A DNA stretch of 64,000 nucleotides, taken from Neisseriaceae bacterium. GTDB lineage: Bacteria > Pseudomonadota > Gammaproteobacteria > Burkholderiales > Neisseriaceae. The translations under genes and the position numbers were made by a program. The notes under the pieces were generated by a model. That model had not been told where the DNA came from, did not search any database, and was given only the letters and a program-made list of their open reading frames with translations. Within the stretch, counting starts at the first letter, position 1. Each line of letters begins with the position of its first letter. Positions 7,719 to 16,740 of the stretch are shown piece after piece. The stretch covers positions 1-64,000 of the forward strand of contig JAFTFY010000003.1 in the NCBI GenBank assembly GCA_017458185.1. Direction: 5' to 3'.

Positions 7719-9992
7719 TTACGCATATTTTTTCCTTAAATCTTTGGCGACTTTCACCATTAATTCCAACGCCGCACGGGTTTCAGGCCATGCACGGGTT
7801 TTTAAGCCGCAGTCTGGATTAACCCACAGGCGTTCTTTGGGGATTACTTTTAACGCTTTTTCTAATAAGTGCGTTAATTCCGCTTCCGTTGGCACGCGTG
7901 GGCTGTGAATGTCATACACGCCAGGACCGATGTCGTTGGGGTATTTGAATTTCACAAATGCGTCTAACAATTCCATATCAGAACGAGATGTTTCAACGGT
8001 AATCACATCAGCGTCCATAGCGGCGATGGCAGGCAGAATGTCGTTAAATTCGGAATAGCACATATGGGTGTGAATTTGTGTGCTGTCGGCAACGCTCATG
8101 CTGGATAAGCGGAAGCATCGTCCTGCCCATGCTAAATAAGCGTCCCAATCAGCTCGTTTTAACGGCAAGCCTTCGCGAATGGCAGGTTCGTCAATTTGAA
8201 TGACTTTAATGCCTGCTTTTTCCAAGTCCAACACTTCATCATTCAGTGCCAGTGCGATTTGTTCGCACACTTGGCTACGAGGAATGTCGTTACGCACAAA
8301 CGACCATTGCAACATGGTTACAGGGCCTGTGAGCATACCTTTCATCGGGCGTTTTGTTAATGTTTGGGCGTAAGATGACCACGCAACCGTCATCGCTTTG
8401 GGACGCGTTACATCACCAAAAATAATCGGCGGTTTCACGCAACGGCTGCCATAACTTTGCACCCAGCCAAATTGTGTGAAAGTGTAGCCGTCCATTTGTT
8501 CGCCAAAATATTCCACCATATCATTGCGTTCGGCTTCGCCATGCACAGGCACATCAATGTCCAATTCTTCTTGAACAGCCACCACATAGGCGATTTCTTT
8601 TTTCATCGCATTTTCATAATCGGCAGCGGACAGCGTGCCTTTTTTGAACGCCGCACGAGCCTGACGAATTTCGGTGGTTTGTGGGAAAGAACCAATGGTT
8701 GTGGTGGGCAACAAGGGCAAGTTCAGCACTGCTTGTTGGGCTTTAATGCGTTCTGCAAAGTCGCTTTGGCGTTTATCGGCATTCGCAGGCAAGGCGGCAA
8801 TGCGTTGTTTAACTTCTGCTTTGTGAATCAAAGGACTATTTGCACGGCTATTTGCCGCTTTATCACTTGCAGCAAATTCAGCGGCAACTGCGTCCAAACC
8901 GTTATTCAAAGCGGCTTTCAGGGTGCCTATTTCGCCTAATTTTTGCACGCCAAACGCCAACCATTCTTTGATTTCACTGGACAATTTTTCTTCCACGCCC
9001 AAATCCTGCGGCGAATGCAATAAAGAACACGAAGACGATACCCACAAACGATTGCCCAATTTATCTGCCAAAGGTTTAAGATGATCAAATACTTGACGCA
9101 AATTCGCACGCCACACATTGCGACCGTCAATCACACCAGCCGAAAGAACTTTATCGTCTTTCAGGCTGCCTGAAAATACGGATAATTGTTCAGGAGCTCG
9201 CACGCAATCAATATGCACGCCTGCCACAGGCAAATTGTTCATTAAATCAATATGTTCGGAAACACTGCCAAAATAAGTGCCTAACAAAATTTTGATGCCT
9301 GATTGGGCTAATTCGCCATACACTTTTTGGCATTGACTTAACCATTCTTGGGGTAAATCCAAAGCCAAAATAGGTTCGTCAATTTGCACCCACTCGCAAC
9401 CTAATGCTTTAATTTCATTCAAAATTTCAACATAAACAGGCAAGAGTTTATCTAACAAATTCAAACGATTAAATTCGCCCCCTTTGGTTTTGCCCAACCA
9501 CAACAGCGACAACGCACCCACGATAGTCGGTTTCACCTTAACGCCGTCTGCCAGAGCTTCGCTAATTTGTGCTTTCAGGTTGCCCAAAACCGCTTGGAAT
9601 GTGGTGTTTTCAGACCATTCAGGCACCAAATAGTGATAGTTGGTGTCAAACCATTTGGTCATTTCCAAAGCAGGCTGCTCCTTATTGCCACGAGCCAATT
9701 CAAAGTATTGTTTCATCGACAAATTTTGAGCGTCAAAGCCAAAACGAGCGGGAATTGCTCCCACTAAAACCTGCGTATCCAACACATGGTCATACAAAGA
9801 AAAATCGCCCACAGGCACCAAATCAATGCCAGCGGCTTTTTGTAAGTTGCGGTTAATGCTGCGAATTTCTTTTGCAACATTCAAAACATCTTGTTCAGAC
9901 GCTTCATTTTTCCAATATTTTTCAACACAAAACTTCAATTCGCGTTTCGCACCCACGCGTGGAAAACCAGAAATGTGTGTGGTGATTGCCAT
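7719..9992 (-). CDS. metE: Cobalamin-independent methionine synthase
   Basis: The protein transfers the methyl group of methyltetrahydropteroyl-triglutamate to homocysteine in the cytoplasm. From the chosen ATG it is 757 residues, normal for MetE. The two halves are visible: an N-terminal barrel beginning [18 protein letters not shown] and a C-terminal catalytic barrel with zinc ligands in THMCYSEF and NPDCGLKTR, plus [10 protein letters not shown]. The open frame extends 16 codons upstream, but the ATG at 9992 has a TAAGGA site 7-9 bp before it and begins the conserved sequence. A DUS at about 9165 is translated as SGSLK. It heads away from metX, with only a small membrane-protein gene between them. 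Confidence 0.95.
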   Translation of the reverse strand: MAITTHISGFPRVGAKRELKFCVEKYWKNEASEQDVLNVAKEIRSINRNLQKAAGIDLVPVGDFSLYDHVLDTQVLVGAIPARFGFDAQNLSMKQYFELARGNKEQPALEMTKWFDTNYHYLVPEWSENTTFQAVLGNLKAQISEALADGVKVKPTIVGALSLLWLGKTKGGEFNRLNLLDKLLPVYVEILNEIKALGCEWVQIDEPILALDLPQEWLSQCQKVYGELAQSGIKILLGTYFGSVSEHIDLMNNLPVAGVHIDCVRAPEQLSVFSGSLKDDKVLSAGVIDGRNVWRANLRQVFDHLKPLADKLGNRLWVSSSCSLLHSPQDLGVEEKLSSEIKEWLAFGVQKLGEIGTLKAALNNGLDAVAAEFAASDKAANSRANSPLIHKAEVKQRIAALPANADKRQSDFAERIKAQQAVLNLPLLPTTTIGSFPQTTEIRQARAAFKKGTLSAADYENAMKKEIAYVVAVQEELDIDVPVHGEAERNDMVEYFGEQMDGYTFTQFGWVQSYGSRCVKPPIIFGDVTRPKAMTVAWSSYAQTLTKRPMKGMLTGPVTMLQWSFVRNDIPRSQVCEQIALALNDEVLDLEKAGIKVIQIDEPAIREGLPLKRADWDAYLAWAGRCFRLSSMSVADSTQIHTHMCYSEFNDILPAIAAMDADVITVETSRSDMELLDAFVKFKYPNDIGPGVYDIHSPRVPTEAELTHLLEKALKVIPKERLWVNPDCGLKTRAWPETRAALELMVKVAKDLRKKYA

Positions 9993-10135
9993 AATAAAAT
10001 CCTTAAAAATCAAAATGATAAAAAGATAATGCACAGACACTATCCACGATTAAGCGTTATTGTCTTACAAATTTGATTATTATGCAATTTCATAATTTTA
10101 CGGTTTTATATGAATATTTTTAATAGAAAAGGTTT

Positions 10136-10309
10136 TCAGGCAGCCTGAAACAGTCTGATTAGCACCAAAATCAACGCCACAGCCACAATCGCCCATGCGG
10201 TTATTTTCGCTTGGCGGTGTATGTTTTGTCGTTTTTTAGGTGTGAGCCACTGCCACAGCAAAAGTCCGACAATCAGCAAAAATAAAAATATTTCTATGGT
10301 GCGTATCAT
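10136..10309 (-). CDS. Small two-helix membrane protein (MIGRI-like)
   Basis: The 57-residue product has two hydrophobic helices (about residues 4-20 and 34-53) separated by a basic segment WLTPKKRQNIHRQAK. Layout and length recall the short protein family called MIGRI in Neisseria; that link is from memory of the pattern and is uncertain. The ATG at 10309 (MIRTIEIF) is preferred to the upstream TTG, although no clear ribosome-binding site is seen. The last residues (LFQAA) and the stop codon are supplied by a DUS. It is divergent from metX. Confidence 0.6.
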   Translation of the reverse strand: MIRTIEIFLFLLIVGLLLWQWLTPKKRQNIHRQAKITAWAIVAVALILVLIRLFQAA

Positions 10310-10364
10310 TATGGCAAGCAAATGAATATATAATAAGCGTTTATTTTATCTTGTTTATAAACCT

Positions 10365-11489
10365 ATGTCTGAATCTTCTATTGGTATTGTTACGGCTCAA
10401 AAAATAGCGTTTGATACGCCGATAACCTTGCAAAATGGCGACACGCTGCCACGCTTTGATTTGATGATTGAAACCTACGGCACGCTGAATGATAACGCTT
10501 CTAATGCGGTGCTGATTTGTCATGCTTTGTCGGGCAATCATCATGTGGCAGGGCGGTATCATGCCTCTGATAAATATGCGGGCTGGTGGGACAATATGGT
10601 GGGTCCGAATAAGCCGATTGATACCAACAAATTTTTTGTGGTGGGCTTGAATAATTTGGGCGGTTGCCACGGTTCGACTGGACCTTTGTCGGAAAATCCA
10701 GCCACAGGCAAGGCGTATGCGGCGGATTTTCCTGTGGTAACGGTGAAAGACTGGGTAAAATCGCAGGCGGCTTTGGCGGATTATTTGGGTATCAAACAGT
10801 GGGCAGCGGTGATTGGCGGCTCTTTGGGCGGTATGCAGGCTTTGCAGTGGGCGATTGATTTTCCCGACCGCATTCGGCATGCAGTGGTGATTGCGTCTTC
10901 CCCCAAACTTTCCACGCAAAACATTGCGTTTAACGATGTGGCAAGGCAGGCGATTTTAACCGACCCTGATTTTCACGCAGGACGCTACGCCGAACACGGC
11001 GTTGTGCCACGACGCGGCTTACGCATTGCACGAATGATGGGGCATATCACTTATTTGGCAGAAAAAGGTTTGGGCATTAAATTTGGGCGAGAACTCAAAG
11101 AAGACACGCTGCGATTTGACTTTGGCGTGGATTTTCAAATCGAATCGTATCTGCATCATCAGGGCGATAAATTTGCCGAAGTGTTTGACGCGAATACTTA
11201 TTTAATTATCACCAAAACGCTGGATTATTTTGACCCTGCGGCAGAATTTTCAGGCAGCCTGAAACAGGCACTGGCAAAGGTTCAGGCAAATTTTTTGGTT
11301 GTATCATTCAGTTCCGACTGGCGTTTTGCTCCTGACCGCTCACGAGAAATTGTGAAAGCCTTGATTCAAAACGGCAAAAATGTATCTTATGCCGAAATTG
11401 AATCGCTATTCGGACACGACGCATTTTTATTGGAAGATACAGCGTATATGGACGCTATGCGAACTTATTTGAAGAATGTGAAAGTATAG
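10365..11489 (+). CDS. metX: Homoserine O-acyltransferase MetX
   Basis: The 374-residue alpha/beta-hydrolase activates homoserine by O-acetylation or O-succinylation, the first committed step of methionine synthesis. The nucleophile serine is in [12 protein letters not shown], the acid in [11 protein letters not shown] and the histidine in [21 protein letters not shown] and [12 protein letters not shown] are typical of MetX. Whether it uses acetyl- or succinyl-CoA cannot be told from the fold alone; many beta- and gammaproteobacterial MetX enzymes are succinyltransferases. It is normally followed directly by metW; here an LRR-YwqG gene lies between them. A DUS at about 11250 is translated in frame as SGSLK. 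Confidence 0.93.
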   Translation: MSESSIGIVTAQKIAFDTPITLQNGDTLPRFDLMIETYGTLNDNASNAVLICHALSGNHHVAGRYHASDKYAGWWDNMVGPNKPIDTNKFFVVGLNNLGGCHGSTGPLSENPATGKAYAADFPVVTVKDWVKSQAALADYLGIKQWAAVIGGSLGGMQALQWAIDFPDRIRHAVVIASSPKLSTQNIAFNDVARQAILTDPDFHAGRYAEHGVVPRRGLRIARMMGHITYLAEKGLGIKFGRELKEDTLRFDFGVDFQIESYLHHQGDKFAEVFDANTYLIITKTLDYFDPAAEFSGSLKQALAKVQANFLVVSFSSDWRFAPDRSREIVKALIQNGKNVSYAEIESLFGHDAFLLEDTAYMDAMRTYLKNVKV

Positions 11490-11530
11490 TTTTCAGGCAG
11501 CCTGAAAGATTAAATGAAAAGGAATAGATA

Positions 11531-13225
11531 ATGGAAACGCAAGCAGATTTTGAATTAACCGCAGAAGAAATGGCGGAATTAAAAGCCTTGCTTGAATTAA
11601 AAGCAGGCACTATGTCTTGGTATAATGGTGTTTCTTTTAATCTTCGCCGTAAATTAGTAGCAATAACTGACCCTGTTGAATTTAAAAAGTGTCTATCTGA
11701 ATTAAAATCATTAAATTTAGTTGATGAAAACTTAATCAATAATTCCTTGCCTGATAGTATTCGTTATTTAAGCAATTTAGAATGGTTATCTATTCATGGG
11801 AAGTTGTTGAAAAAATTACCTGAAAGCATTGTTGAATTAAAACAATTAGACACTTTACATATATTTGGCTCTTTTCATCGTATTCAAGAAAATGATTTTC
11901 GTTTTGAAAGGGTTAGTAGTGAATTAAGTGAATTACCTAAAAACATAGGGCAACTTAAAAATTTAGAAGAATTAAATTTGAACAATTGTCATAGCATAAA
12001 AGAATTACCTGAAAGTATGACGCAATTAAACAATTTAAAAAGATTATTTTTATCAGATTGTAAAAATCTTATCACGCTTCCTGAAAATATTGGACAATTA
12101 AACAATTTACAAAAATTGGATATTAGAAATACAAATATTTTCAGGCTGCCTGAAAGTATTGGGCAATTACATAATTTAAGAGAATTTTATTTATCTGATT
12201 GTAAAAATCTGACTGAATTACCTGAAAGTATTGCAGGCTTAAAAAATTTAACACTTTTTCATATTAGAGATTGTGAAAAAATAAGCACTATTCCTGATAG
12301 CATTCAAAAAATGCCGTGTTTTTTTGATATGGAGAAAGTACGAAAAGAAAAAGAACGCCGAATGGCAGAATTAGAACTTAAAAAATCAAAAATAAAACAA
12401 CTAACAGACGAACAAACCAAACAAATACTAAAAGAATTAGAAAAACAAACCGCTCAAACAGCAATTAAAATTAAAATCAAAGAAGCGAATAAACTGCCCT
12501 TAACAGCAAGTAAGTTTGGCGGTGTGCCGTATTGGGATATAAAAACGCCGTATCCTGTTGATAGTCAAGGCAATAAAATGATATTGCTCGCTCAAATCAA
12601 TTTTGCCGAAATGCCGCCCTTGCCCGATTTTCCACAACAAGGATTATTGCAGTTTTTTATGACTCGCAATGTCTATGAAATGCCATTTTACGATAATCCA
12701 ACACAACAAAAAGATTGGCGTGTGGTTTATCATACAAATATTGATGAAAATATCCAAGAAAAAGCGGTTTTATCACTAAATATTCCCTACACACCACAGA
12801 TTTTTGATGAAGAAGATGACGGCGGTTTTCCTGTGGATACGCAATATCAACTGATTTTCAAAAAAACCCAAATTCGCATAGGCATGGAGTGTGTGGGCTT
12901 TTATAAATCATTGAAAAACGCTGCCAAAGAAGTGGGGATTAAGTTAAATCAAAAAGATTTGGTTGATTTGGTGTTTGACGACAAGTATTACGAGCAAATC
13001 AAACAGCATAATGTGGAACATTTAATCGGCGGCTACCCTGATTTCACCCAAACCGACCCCAGAGAGATGCGAAGATACAAAAAACACAGTGTCTTGTTGT
13101 TGCAAATTGAAAGCGATGAAGGCATTATGTGGGGCGACTGCGGCGTGGGCAATTTCTTTATTAAACCCGATGATTTGAAAAAACAAGATTTTTCCAAAGT
13201 GTTGTTTAATTGGGATTGTTGTTAA
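11531..13225 (+). CDS. Leucine-rich repeat protein with C-terminal YwqG/DUF1963 domain
   Basis: This 564-residue, apparently cytoplasmic protein has no signal peptide. It starts with the family leader METQADFELTAEEMAELKALL. About nine LRR units follow (residues ~65-265, pattern LPESIGQLxNLxxLxLxxC), then a charged helical linker (~270-315). The last ~240 residues are a YwqG/DUF1963 domain: ASKFGGVPYWD, LLAQINFAEMPPLPDFPQQG, IGGYPDFTQ, LLLQIESDEGIMWGDCGVGNFF and the end LFNWDCC. An exact DUS at ~12143 encodes RLPE of one repeat. The function is unknown. It is inserted between metX and metW with a DUS on each side and has its own AAGGA site. Paralogs in this window begin at 19924, 21572 and 46199 (minus strand). 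Confidence 0.88.
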   Translation: METQADFELTAEEMAELKALLELKAGTMSWYNGVSFNLRRKLVAITDPVEFKKCLSELKSLNLVDENLINNSLPDSIRYLSNLEWLSIHGKLLKKLPESIVELKQLDTLHIFGSFHRIQENDFRFERVSSELSELPKNIGQLKNLEELNLNNCHSIKELPESMTQLNNLKRLFLSDCKNLITLPENIGQLNNLQKLDIRNTNIFRLPESIGQLHNLREFYLSDCKNLTELPESIAGLKNLTLFHIRDCEKISTIPDSIQKMPCFFDMEKVRKEKERRMAELELKKSKIKQLTDEQTKQILKELEKQTAQTAIKIKIKEANKLPLTASKFGGVPYWDIKTPYPVDSQGNKMILLAQINFAEMPPLPDFPQQGLLQFFMTRNVYEMPFYDNPTQQKDWRVVYHTNIDENIQEKAVLSLNIPYTPQIFDEEDDGGFPVDTQYQLIFKKTQIRIGMECVGFYKSLKNAAKEVGIKLNQKDLVDLVFDDKYYEQIKQHNVEHLIGGYPDFTQTDPREMRRYKKHSVLLLQIESDEGIMWGDCGVGNFFIKPDDLKKQDFSKVLFNWDCC

Positions 13226-13267
13226 ACAGCGTTCAGGCAGCCTGAAACAATAAAAGGTAAAAAAACA

Positions 13268-13861
13268 ATGAGTTATGAATTACGCGAAGATTTGCAATGG
13301 ATTAGCCAACGCATTAAACCCAAAAGTCATATTTTGGATTTGGGTTGTGGCACGGGTTCTTTGTTAGAAAATTTAATGCGTGAAAAACAATGCACGGGCT
13401 ATGGTATTGAAATTGATACGGAAAAAGTCATTAAAGCAATGAGCCGCAAAATCAATGTGATTCAAGCCAACTTGGAAGACGGCTTGAAAAACTTTGATGA
13501 CAATAGTTTTGATATGGTGATTTTTTCGCAAACCATTCAGTCGATGAAAAATACCGAAACCATTTTACGCGATACGATGCGTGTCGCCAAAGAAGCGATT
13601 GTTACTTTTCCGAATTTTGGCTACTGGAAAAACCGCTTGCAGTTAGCATTGGGCGGACATATGCCCGTGTCGGAAAATATGCCCTATCAATGGTATGACA
13701 CACCCAATATCCACTGGTGTACTTTGCAAGACTTTGATTTATTATGCGAAAAAAACCATATCCGCATACTCGAACGCACAGTGATGAGTAACGGCAAAGT
13801 GGTGAATAAACTGCCAAATTTATTGGGTTCATTGGCGATGTATCGCATTGGGCATTCGTGA
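13268..13861 (+). CDS. metW: Methionine biosynthesis protein MetW
   Basis: The 197-residue protein has a class I methyltransferase fold with the SAM-binding motif LDLGCGTGSLL at ~23-33 and YGIEIDTEKV after it. MetW is the usual partner of MetX and is needed for its acyltransferase activity or regulation in proteobacteria. Length and ends match the family. An AAAGG site lies upstream of the ATG. The 42-bp gap to the LRR-YwqG stop contains a DUS. It is followed by a bidirectional terminator. Confidence 0.92.
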   Translation: MSYELREDLQWISQRIKPKSHILDLGCGTGSLLENLMREKQCTGYGIEIDTEKVIKAMSRKINVIQANLEDGLKNFDDNSFDMVIFSQTIQSMKNTETILRDTMRVAKEAIVTFPNFGYWKNRLQLALGGHMPVSENMPYQWYDTPNIHWCTLQDFDLLCEKNHIRILERTVMSNGKVVNKLPNLLGSLAMYRIGHS

Positions 13862-13885
13862 TTTTTCAGGCTGCCTGAAAACAAA

Positions 13886-13915
13886 AAACGGCAATCATTA
13901 AACTGCCGTTTTTTT
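13886..13915. terminator. Bidirectional terminator between metW and the 13928 gene
   Basis: An 8-bp stem (AAACGGCA with TGCCGTTT) is flanked by A and T runs on both sides, so it works for metW (plus) and the converging gene (minus). A DUS precedes it. Confidence 0.85.
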
Positions 13916-13927
13916 ATCACGCATACC

Positions 13928-14329
13928 TTATTCCACAGGTTTTAAGACGCTGTCTTTGGGTTTGGGCGATTTTTTTGCTTTTTTCTTATTGGGGTGTTTG
14001 CTTTTGGGCGGTTTGTTTGCACCGCACACAAATTCATCATACGCGTCATCGCGTCCCAATTTTGCCACTTGCTGACGCATTTGGTAGCGATATTCTTTCA
14101 TAAACGCCTTTTTATCTTCGGGCGATAAGTCTTTAATTGCATTGTGTAAAGCGTCTTTACTTTGGCGACAAGCGTCCATTGCTTGTTGTTTGGCGGCTGT
14201 TGCTTGGCGTTGATATTGAATCGTTTCGCTTGCCGCTTGACTTGCTTGCTGTTCAAAATTGGGGGCGGCGAAAGCCGATACCGAAGTCAGTGAAATCGCC
14301 ATAATGATGGCAGTGGTGATTTTTTTCAT
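13928..14329 (-). CDS. Hypothetical secreted, C-terminally basic protein
   Basis: A 133-residue product starts at the ATG at 14329, which has a GGGAG site 8 bp upstream; a TTG two codons earlier is less likely. A signal peptide (KKITTAIIMAISLTSVSAFA) probably ends near residue 22. The mature part is helical, rich in Gln and Ala, with two cysteines (DACRQS and FVCGAN), and ends in a Lys/Pro-rich tail (PKSKHPNKKKAKKSPKPK). I do not recognise the family. It converges with metW and is divergent from dusC. Confidence 0.75.
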   Translation of the reverse strand: MKKITTAIIMAISLTSVSAFAAPNFEQQASQAASETIQYQRQATAAKQQAMDACRQSKDALHNAIKDLSPEDKKAFMKEYRYQMRQQVAKLGRDDAYDEFVCGANKPPKSKHPNKKKAKKSPKPKDSVLKPVE

Positions 14330-14401
14330 CGTCAAAACTCCCTTTTTGTTTGATAATATGCAGCGGATTATTCATCTTTTATATTAAAAAAGACTTAACT
14401 A

Positions 14402-15349
14402 ATGACTTACATTATTCTTGCCCCCATGCAAGGTTATGCCGATTTTATTATGCGGCAAATTTTAAGCGAAATCGGCGGATTTGATGAAGTGGTGAGCGAA
14501 TTTGTTCGCATAACCCACACGCTTCATTCGCTTAAAACTTGGCAAAAAAAAGTGCCTGAATTAGCAAATGGGGCAAAAACACTGTCGGGCGTGCCGTGTA
14601 CCGTGCAGTTATTGGGGTCAAATGCAGAGAATATGGCAGAAAACGCCTGTGTTGCCGTTTTGGCAGGGGCTAAAAAAATTGATTTAAATTTCGGCTGTCC
14701 TGCACCAACTGTGAATAAACATTCAGGCGGAGCGGCGTTATTGGATTCGCCCAATCAAATCTATCATATTGTTTCTACAATAAAAAATAGGCTGCCTGAA
14801 AATATTATGCTCACCGCCAAAATGCGTTTGGGATTGAGTGACACCAGCAAAACCATAGATTGTGCGCATGCCATAAAAGACGGCGGTGCGATGTCTTTAA
14901 CCGTGCATGCCCGCACCAAAGACGAGCAGTACAATCCGCCTGCCCACTGGGAATGGTTTGCGATTATTCAGGCAGCCGTTAAAATTCCCCTGATTGCCAA
15001 TGGCAACATTTTTTCGCCTGACGATTATCAACGCCTGCTTAAAATATGCAAGCCTGACGGCATTATGTTGGGGCGTGGCGTGTTGCATAATCCATTTTTA
15101 GCCTTACAAATCAAAGGGTTAATTGCTGACACTATCGACACAACAAAAATCATCACCGTATTGAACCGCTTTATTATTTTATGCCAAGAAATGAATATGG
15201 GAGAACAATACACCGCCGCCCGCTTAAAACAATGGCTTAACTTATTGCAACAGTCCTATCCGCCGTTTGCGTTATTGTTAAATCAAATTAAAAAAGAAAA
15301 TAATATAGAAAATATAAAAAGAGTGTTAGCAAGTTTTCAGGCTGCCTGA
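14402..15349 (+). CDS. dusC: tRNA-dihydrouridine(16) synthase DusC
   Basis: The 315-residue FMN enzyme reduces a uridine of the tRNA D-loop to dihydrouridine. The start (YIILAPMQGYADFIMRQ) is that of the Dus TIM barrel. The catalytic cysteine is in DLNFGCPAPTVNKHSGGAALL, and KMRLG, HARTKDEQY and ANGNIF line the FMN and tRNA site. The N-terminus and EFVRITHTLHSLKTW fit the DusC branch rather than DusA or DusB. The last residues SFQAA and the TGA come from a DUS. A palindrome pair follows 12 bp downstream. Confidence 0.9.
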   Translation: MTYIILAPMQGYADFIMRQILSEIGGFDEVVSEFVRITHTLHSLKTWQKKVPELANGAKTLSGVPCTVQLLGSNAENMAENACVAVLAGAKKIDLNFGCPAPTVNKHSGGAALLDSPNQIYHIVSTIKNRLPENIMLTAKMRLGLSDTSKTIDCAHAIKDGGAMSLTVHARTKDEQYNPPAHWEWFAIIQAAVKIPLIANGNIFSPDDYQRLLKICKPDGIMLGRGVLHNPFLALQIKGLIADTIDTTKIITVLNRFIILCQEMNMGEQYTAARLKQWLNLLQQSYPPFALLLNQIKKENNIENIKRVLASFQAA

Positions 15350-15361
15350 AAGAATTTTGCG

Positions 15362-15409
15362 GTTAGTGTATATATACACTAACAAGCGTCATTGACAAAT
15401 GACGCTTGT
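15362..15409. repeat. Twin palindrome: 22-bp perfect palindrome plus 12-bp-stem hairpin
   Basis: Positions 15362-15383 form a perfect 22-bp palindrome with a TATATA centre. Overlapping it by two bases, 15382-15409 form a hairpin with a perfect 12-bp stem (ACAAGCGTCATT) and the 4-nt loop GACA. No T tract follows on the plus strand, so it is not a standard terminator. It lies 38 bp upstream of the small gene at 15447. A structure of the same design lies upstream of the lipoprotein gene that starts at 24616. Confidence 0.75.
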
Positions 15410-15446
15410 ACGAAAAATTCTCACGATCATTTAAGGAGTATTTTAA

Positions 15447-15662
15447 ATGCTACAACAAGTTTTTGATAAACAAACAGGTCAAGTTATTTATCAAGGTATG
15501 TCTGGTACAAAATATCAATATGATTTAAGTAATTTTATTGATAAGCAAAAATATGCTATGGATATATCCGCTCAAATGAGAGACCAAACAACCGTGAGCC
15601 TATACCGTAATACAGAAAACGGCGGTGGCATTTTGTATGATGAAACTGGCAGAAAAATTTAA
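15447..15662 (+). CDS. Small hypothetical protein
   Basis: The 71-residue product (MLQQVFDKQTGQVIYQG...) has no signal peptide or membrane helix and contains several tyrosine- and aspartate-rich segments (KYQYDLSNFIDKQKYAMDI). A strong TAAGGAG site lies 8 bp before the ATG, which supports translation. It is 12 bp upstream of the next gene, with which it probably forms an operon. Family not recognised. Confidence 0.7.
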   Translation: MLQQVFDKQTGQVIYQGMSGTKYQYDLSNFIDKQKYAMDISAQMRDQTTVSLYRNTENGGGILYDETGRKI

Positions 15663-15674
15663 TGGGAGAATATT

Positions 15675-16037
15675 ATGAAAAAATATGCTTTATTGTGCGT
15701 TCTTATGTCTATGATGTCATCGGCACACGCTTTTGAGTGGGTGAAAATATATGAAAACGAAGGATACATAATGTTTATGGATCGGATTTCGGTTCTCAAT
15801 GCCAAACAACAAATGACATCAAATAAAATATTTTGGGAGAAGTATCTGGTTCCAAGTGAGATGATAGTTGCTCATACGAAAAGAGAAGTTGATTGTAAAA
15901 ATTATAGACATAGAGTAGTAGAAATACGACTTTATAATATTTCGGAAACAGAACTTTTAGAGGTAGATAAAGAGGCAAGTAAGTGGAACTATTTTAACAA
16001 AGATAGTGGAAATTACGCCGCAATATGTAGAAAATAA
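15675..16037 (+). CDS. Secreted protein, possibly surface-adhesin E-like
   Basis: The 120-residue protein has a clear signal peptide (MKKYALLCVLMSMMSSAHA). The mature part begins EWVKIYENEGYIMFMDRISV and has two cysteines (REVDCKNYRHR and the C-terminal AAICRK) that could pair. Size, the initial tryptophan, the tyrosine/aspartate strand and the central VDCKN motif resemble small proteins of the surface-adhesin E group; I hold this with moderate confidence. GGGAGA lies before the ATG. It is the second gene after the twin palindrome and ends at a strong terminator. Confidence 0.65.
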   Translation: MKKYALLCVLMSMMSSAHAFEWVKIYENEGYIMFMDRISVLNAKQQMTSNKIFWEKYLVPSEMIVAHTKREVDCKNYRHRVVEIRLYNISETELLEVDKEASKWNYFNKDSGNYAAICRK

Positions 16038-16042
16038 GCAAC

Positions 16043-16076
16043 AAAAAACGGTATTCCAAAAAGAATACCGTTTTTT
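16043..16076. terminator. Bidirectional terminator
   Basis: A stem of at least 12 bp (AAAACGGTATTC with GAATACCGTTTT) has A and T runs on both sides. It serves the plus-strand gene ending at 16037 and the minus-strand lipoprotein gene ending at 16098. Confidence 0.9.
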
Positions 16077-16097
16077 ATTTTTCAGGCAGCCTGAAAC

Positions 16098-16571
16098 TTA
16101 TTGCGACAAGCCAACGCTGACTTCGCAATATTTGAAAATAATATTGTCGGTAGGCAGGTTTTCGCCATTAACAGTGCTTGTGCCTTTTTCGGTCAGCATA
16201 TTGCCTGCTTGGGTTGCCACATTTTGTGCGGTAGCCACATCGGCAATCCAAGTGTATTTGTCATCGGCAAATTCGTTGTCTTCTTTGTTGTCAGTTTTGC
16301 GTTGCAAAACGGGGTATTCTGTGCCGTCTGCGGACAATTTTACCGCAACCAAATCATCGCCTTGTGCGGTATAAACGGCGGTAACGCCCACTTTTTTGCC
16401 CTCACCCGTGCAAGCGTAATTAACGGTGATTTCGCTGCTTGCAGGAGCAGGTGCAGCTTGTTCTGCCGCAGGTGCAGGGGTATTCTCTGCCACAGGGGCT
16501 TGCTGTGCTTGATTACCTTGACCACAAGCCACTAACAACAATGTGGCAGACAATGCGAGTAATTTTTTCAT
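16098..16571 (-). CDS. Lipoprotein with ACP/MliC-like lysozyme-inhibitor domain
   Basis: The 157-residue product has a lipobox (LLLVACGQ), a low-complexity Ala/Pro/Glu linker and a C-terminal ~110-residue domain. That domain begins ITVNYACTGEGKKVGVTAVY and ends IIFKYCEV. The two cysteines and the strand pattern resemble neisserial adhesin complex protein and the MliC fold, which inhibit host lysozyme; the match is by pattern only. The ATG at 16571 has GGAG 9 bp upstream; the ATG two codons earlier is too close to that site. Converges with the preceding operon. Confidence 0.7.
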   Translation of the reverse strand: MKKLLALSATLLLVACGQGNQAQQAPVAENTPAPAAEQAAPAPASSEITVNYACTGEGKKVGVTAVYTAQGDDLVAVKLSADGTEYPVLQRKTDNKEDNEFADDKYTWIADVATAQNVATQAGNMLTEKGTSTVNGENLPTDNIIFKYCEVSVGLSQ

Positions 16572-16740
16572 ATCCATAAACTCCTAATCAACTCAATCAT
16601 TTTTTGACCATTTTAGCCAAAAATAAGTCGCCATTCTGATAAAGTTATATTAAGGGAAAATTAAAATAAAACCTATCTTGATTGATTTTTTCAATAATGA
16701 TTTTTCAGGCAGCCTGAAAAAATAAATTCTTTTAAATCCC

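Noticed and set aside
8457..8939. 160-codon open frame opposite metE
   Set aside because: It is the antisense shadow of a highly conserved gene with no initiation signal.
9969..10040. Longer metE start at 10040
   Set aside because: The ATG at 9992 has a TAAGGA site and begins the conserved MetE sequence; the extension is hydrophobic and unrelated.
10041..10135. Possible methionine riboswitch upstream of metE
   Set aside because: The AT-rich 95 bp show no stem pattern of a SAM or cobalamin riboswitch; control by MetR or similar cannot be judged.
11455..11739. 94-codon minus-strand frame over the metX end and the LRR gene start
   Set aside because: It crosses two well-supported plus-strand genes and a DUS; Ser/Asn-rich content is typical of antisense reading.
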